Below are positions 13,661 through 16,019 of a DNA stretch of 16,019 nucleotides, piece by piece. The translations under genes and the position numbers were made by a program. Within the stretch, counting starts at the first letter, position 1. Each line of letters starts with the position of its first letter. Location of the stretch: NCBI RefSeq assembly GCF_002506515.1, contig NZ_DAXS01000050.1, forward strand, positions 1 to 16,019. The letters run 5' to 3'. Origin of the DNA: Caldivirga sp. UBA161. GTDB taxonomy: Archaea > Thermoproteota > Thermoprotei > Thermoproteales > Thermocladiaceae. The notes beneath the pieces were generated by a model. That model did no database searches. It saw only the letters and a list, made by a program, of their open reading frames with translations, and was not told the DNA's origin.

Positions 13661-14000
13661 TCATTTAGCAAACTCCATAAAGCTAGTGGCATTACTAGTT
13701 GATTTAAGTATCCGCTTATCATTAGTCACTAATGCCATGCTTTCCGCAGTATACGCGTAGCCTGCATCATAGAAGGTTAAACCCCTACTTAATGACACCT
13801 TCAATACTTCAGCAAACGGTAATTACGTTAATTTCCTCAAGTAACCTCTGAATTAATTCAGCAACTTTATAAGGATCCTTAATACGCTTTAATAGGTATG
13901 CTTCCTTCCATAATGCATTACCAACCATTTCGCTAATAATATTACTCTGTTGGATTAGTAGAAATAATGCTGATGTATCAAATAGGTATTTATCTTGAAT
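13661..14000 (-). pseudogene. vapC: VapC-like PIN-domain ribonuclease, frameshifted
   Basis: Minus-strand reading gives DKYLFDTSALFLL (first catalytic Asp), NALWKEAYLLKRIKDP (the conserved Glu in WKE), then NVITV, where the frame ends at TGA 13811-13809. The next frame continues AEVLKVSLSRGLTFYDAGYA (third carboxylate) and AESMALVTNDKRILKS (fourth), ending TGA at 13663-13661. Removing one T from the GTTTG run near 13812-13818 restores one frame (TVAEVLK). All four acidic PIN residues survive, so the break is recent or a sequence error. No ATG/GTG/TTG is found at the expected start near 14000. VapC toxins cleave RNA and are paired with the VapB antitoxin just upstream, which is also damaged. 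A minus-strand toxin here would be inactive unless read through. Confidence 0.75.
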
Positions 14001-14220
14001 CCCTATCCCCCTAATTACTTTAACCCACTCCTCATCACTAATACCATTAAATTAAGTATTTAAGCTCATTGGCTATTTCCCTTAGTAATTCCTTTCTCCT
14101 CTCCTCAATGGCCTCCTCAAGAACTCTCTCAATAACCTCCCTAATGTTAATGCCAAGCTCCTCAGCCTTCTCTTTCAATTCCCTCCTAACCCTAACACTA
14201 AGGGCAACTGTGGAAACCAT
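13990..14220 (-). pseudogene. vapB: VapB-like antitoxin with frameshifted 3' end (57-residue ORF remains)
   Basis: From ATG at 14220 the minus strand encodes MVSTVALSVRVRRELKEKA, then EELGINIREVIERVLEEAIEE and further residues to NELKYLI, with TAA at 14049-14047. This is the ribbon-helix-helix half of a crenarchaeal VapB antitoxin. The usual C-terminal toxin-binding tail is still legible in other frames: NGISDEEWVKVIRG, then after a one-base loss in a five-G run (plus-strand C run near 14006-14010) DRDSR and TAA at 13992-13990. Two indels therefore separate the DNA-binding part from its toxin-binding tail. The 57-residue protein might still bind DNA. A TATA box lies about 22 bp upstream of the ATG. 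Confidence 0.7.
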
Positions 14221-14237
14221 ATAATACTTGATTCCGT

Positions 14238-14245
14238 ATTATAAA
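14238..14245 (-). promoter_or_regulatory. TATA box of the vapBC remnant
   Basis: Minus-strand TTTATAAT, centred 21-22 bp upstream of the vapB ATG at 14220. The promoter appears intact although both genes are damaged. Confidence 0.5.
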
Positions 14246-14286
14246 TCCTTCATATACATGAAAGTGGGATACGTATGGATATTTGG

Positions 14287-14730
14287 TTATTCCTGAATCT
14301 CAATGGCCTTAAGTAACCTCCTTAACTTAACATACTGATCCCTAAACTCCACAGTGGTGAATGCTTGAAGTAATGCTAACGCTATCACCGCTACTATGTC
14401 GAATTTAATTAAGCCGAGGATCACCAGTATTGCGTAGGTTATTGTTAAGGCTGTTGCGGACCCAATGTAGAATGATGCCCTAGGCAATATACTTGATCTA
14501 ACTATTATGGCGCCCTCAATTACACCACTCCTCTTAATAGCCCTATACCCGTCAGTATCCTTAACCACTAGGTTAAGCATTCTTAAATGCTCCAAATGGT
14601 GGTGGGCTAAGCCGGAGCTAGATAAGCCTAAGGCCCTCTGAACCTCCCTGGCACTCATAGGCCTACCCTCCTTAAGCAGTAGGATATATATCCTCAATGC
14701 TGTCTCACTAAGCTTAATGTCACTACCCAC
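14287..14730 (-). CDS. membrane-anchored winged-helix transcriptional regulator
   Basis: A 147-residue protein. Residues about 7-66 form a winged helix: SETALRIYILLLKEGRPMS, AREVQRALGLSSSGLAHHHLEHLRMLNLVV (helix-turn-helix) and a wing DTDGYRAIK. Two hydrophobic helices follow (about 87-107 and 111-128), and the tail is charged (FRDQYVKLRRLLKAIE). This one-component layout, with a DNA-binding head on the cytoplasmic face of a membrane hairpin, is known among archaeal regulators, but no ligand can be named. The GTG start at 14730 fits a TATA box about 25 bp upstream. It is divergent from a surface protein gene with a perfect palindrome between them, so that gene is the obvious target, along with its own promoter. 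Confidence 0.82.
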   Translation of the reverse strand: MGSDIKLSETALRIYILLLKEGRPMSAREVQRALGLSSSGLAHHHLEHLRMLNLVVKDTDGYRAIKRSGVIEGAIIVRSSILPRASFYIGSATALTITYAILVILGLIKFDIVAVIALALLQAFTTVEFRDQYVKLRRLLKAIEIQE

Positions 14731-14750
14731 AATGTTGAAGAATACTAGTT

Positions 14751-14758
14751 CTTTAAAA
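14751..14758 (-). promoter_or_regulatory. TATA box of the membrane-anchored regulator
   Basis: Minus-strand TTTTAAAG centred about 25 bp upstream of the GTG at 14730, supporting a leaderless message and the GTG start. Confidence 0.55.
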
Positions 14759-14775
14759 CCTAGGCGCTAGTACGC

Positions 14776-14788
14776 CACGTACTACGTG
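14776..14788. promoter_or_regulatory. perfect palindrome CACGTA-C-TACGTG, putative operator
   Basis: Six-base arms around one central base, lying between the two divergent TATA boxes and directly abutting the one at 14792-14800. This is a good site for a dimeric winged-helix protein to control both genes. A weaker CTAG-GCG-CTAG pair (14760-14770) is adjacent. Confidence 0.5.
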
Positions 14789-14791
14789 ATA

Positions 14792-14800
14792 GATAAATTA
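14792..14800 (+). promoter_or_regulatory. TATA box of the surface protein gene
   Basis: GATAAATTA, centred about 27 bp before the ATG at 14823, immediately next to the putative operator. Confidence 0.5.
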
Positions 14801-14822
14801 ACTTTTAGATCAGTAGCCTCCT

Positions 14823-15794
14823 ATGAAATCCAGCCCACTAGTAATTACCGCAATGACCCTGGCCATAGTAGTTGCAGTAATGGCTCAGTTAACCCACGTA
14901 TATGTAGCATTAACCAATAATACTACAGCCACAATAATACCTAGTGAAATCGCATTAACCACCACTAATACATCAGTGATTAAGCAGTATAATTTAATGA
15001 AGATTTATGTACTAATCATAGATTATGAAGGCCATGTAATCACTTCATATCTCATCAATGGTTCAAAAATAATTACTGCAGAGGGCATTGAACGCATTAC
15101 AATCAATAACTCCCTGGATTACTACGTCTTAGCCATTAACACGGCGTCACATTGGTTTGGGTACATTAAGGTGCCTGGTAACGTACTGAATGAGGTTATT
15201 AGGAGCGGTAATTACACCCTATATTCGTGGACTATATCTAACGTTAAGCTTAAACCCCTTAACCAATACCCCAGATCAAGCCTTGGCATAATCATTAAGG
15301 CGCCTAATGGTGAATTAATTAAAGGTGGCACATTATGCATCCACCCAATGATAAATGGTTCATCTCAATGCATAGAGGTTACAACAGGTATTGTGAAGTT
15401 CAGTAACTTAACCATTGAACCCTACTTAGTATTCTATGAGAAGGAATTCCTCGTAAACTTCACCACTAACATATATGGTTATACTGTAAATACTGCATTA
15501 ACCGTTTACCTTACTGGGCAATGGATATTAATCCCAAATAACGGAACAGTGGCTGTGGTGCCAAGCGTATTTACGCAGCGGTACGCACCTTCCGGTTATT
15601 ACCTTTATGAGCCTGCAGTATTAGCATCACCAGCCTATGCGGTAAAAATTGAAATAACAACCATTTCATTAACCTCACTTTTTCCTCCACGCTTATTCAA
15701 TATTAGTTACATTGTGGTGGCTTTAATGCTAATCGCATCAATACTCGGTGGCGTAATAGCGCTACTAATAGTGCCAAGAACCATTAGGAAGTAA
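14823..15794 (+). CDS. surface protein anchored at both ends, sequon-rich, unknown function
   Basis: A 323-residue protein with an N-terminal hydrophobic helix (about 6-27), a large extracellular part, and a C-terminal helix (about 295-317) ending in the basic tail PRTIRK. Whether the first helix is cleaved is unclear: there is no signal-peptidase motif I would trust. The outer region carries at least ten N-glycosylation sequons (for example at residues 32, 33, 49, 79, 95, 130, 178 and 195) and two cysteines (172 and 183) that could form a disulfide. The segment from about 153 to 235 (IIIKAPNGELIKGGTL... KFSNLTIEPYLVFY) resembles an Ig-like or carboxypeptidase-regulatory beta-sandwich. No enzymatic motif is visible. 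It is divergent from a membrane-anchored regulator. I do not recognise the family. Confidence 0.8.
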   Translation: MKSSPLVITAMTLAIVVAVMAQLTHVYVALTNNTTATIIPSEIALTTTNTSVIKQYNLMKIYVLIIDYEGHVITSYLINGSKIITAEGIERITINNSLDYYVLAINTASHWFGYIKVPGNVLNEVIRSGNYTLYSWTISNVKLKPLNQYPRSSLGIIIKAPNGELIKGGTLCIHPMINGSSQCIEVTTGIVKFSNLTIEPYLVFYEKEFLVNFTTNIYGYTVNTALTVYLTGQWILIPNNGTVAVVPSVFTQRYAPSGYYLYEPAVLASPAYAVKIEITTISLTSLFPPRLFNISYIVVALMLIASILGGVIALLIVPRTIRK

Positions 15795-15820
15795 CCTATT
15801 CCCTTTAGGGTTAGGATTTT
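15795..15820 (+). terminator. possible terminator after the surface protein gene
   Basis: A bulged hairpin (CCTA..CCCT-TT-AGGG.TTAGG) starts right after the stop codon and is followed by ATTTT. The remaining bases to 16019 contain many stops in all frames, and I see no gene or RNA there. Confidence 0.3.
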
Positions 15821-16019
15821 ATGAGTTTAATACTATGCCTCAATAGGTTGAATTAGAGATAGCCCTCTTAGCCTGTACCATAAGCGTGGGTTAACCTACT
15901 TACTCTTCATTTCGCATATTTCCTCCCTTAAGTCAACTTGAGTCCTCCTAATTTTCTATGAAATGCATTAAACCGTTAACTAACCCTCTTCTACTACTAT
16001 CTTAATACTTCATTAAGCC

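Noticed and set aside
14031..14040. Second C-box-like GTGATGA on the minus strand within the vapB tail
   Set aside because: It is explained by the coding remnant (SDEEWV), and no D box lies within range.
15795..16019. Possible gene at the right edge
   Set aside because: All six frames are broken by frequent stops and no RNA-like structure beyond a short hairpin could be seen.

Overview
The window looks like chromosome from a hyperthermophilic crenarchaeon of the Thermoproteales, probably near Caldivirga or Vulcanisaeta. Evidence for this is a Gins23-MCM replication pair, an archaeal-type adenylate kinase, TATA boxes about 25 bp upstream of start codons (largely leaderless mRNAs), a C/D box sRNA, HEPN/MNT and VapBC modules, and TTAAG-rich coding sequence. 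The genus is inferred from style, not from a database search.

Left part (1-4.9 kb): a partial tRNA-Lys(CUU) on the minus strand diverges from adenylate kinase (adkA). It is followed by a two-gene unit, a small double winged-helix-like protein overlapping an ORC/Cdc6- or STAND-like ATPase. Next comes gins23-mcm, the replicative helicase and one of its GINS accessory subunits. A compact C/D box sRNA with its own TATA box lies on the minus strand in the 104-bp gap between mcm and an aminopropyltransferase gene.

Middle part (4.9-9.8 kb): a polyamine aminopropyltransferase (spermidine/thermospermine synthase family), a two-gene ABC exporter (ATPase plus permease, minus strand), and a divergently transcribed 14-TM-type MFS drug exporter whose TATA box sits inside an inverted repeat. 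A single CRISPR-repeat-like sequence without an array lies upstream of the aminopropyltransferase gene.

Right part (9.8-14.3 kb) is a gene graveyard. It holds an archaeal ATPase pseudogene with three in-frame stops and no frameshift, a pst phosphate-transport operon reduced to frameshifted scraps of pstS and a permease ahead of an intact pstB, and a vapBC pair broken by single-base indels. An apparently intact HEPN/MNT toxin-antitoxin pair sits among the wrecks. Decay here contrasts with the intact housekeeping genes to the left.

Right end (14.3-16 kb): a membrane-anchored winged-helix regulator diverges from a sequon-rich, twice membrane-anchored surface protein. A perfect palindromic operator candidate lies between their two promoters. 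The last 200 bases show no supportable gene.
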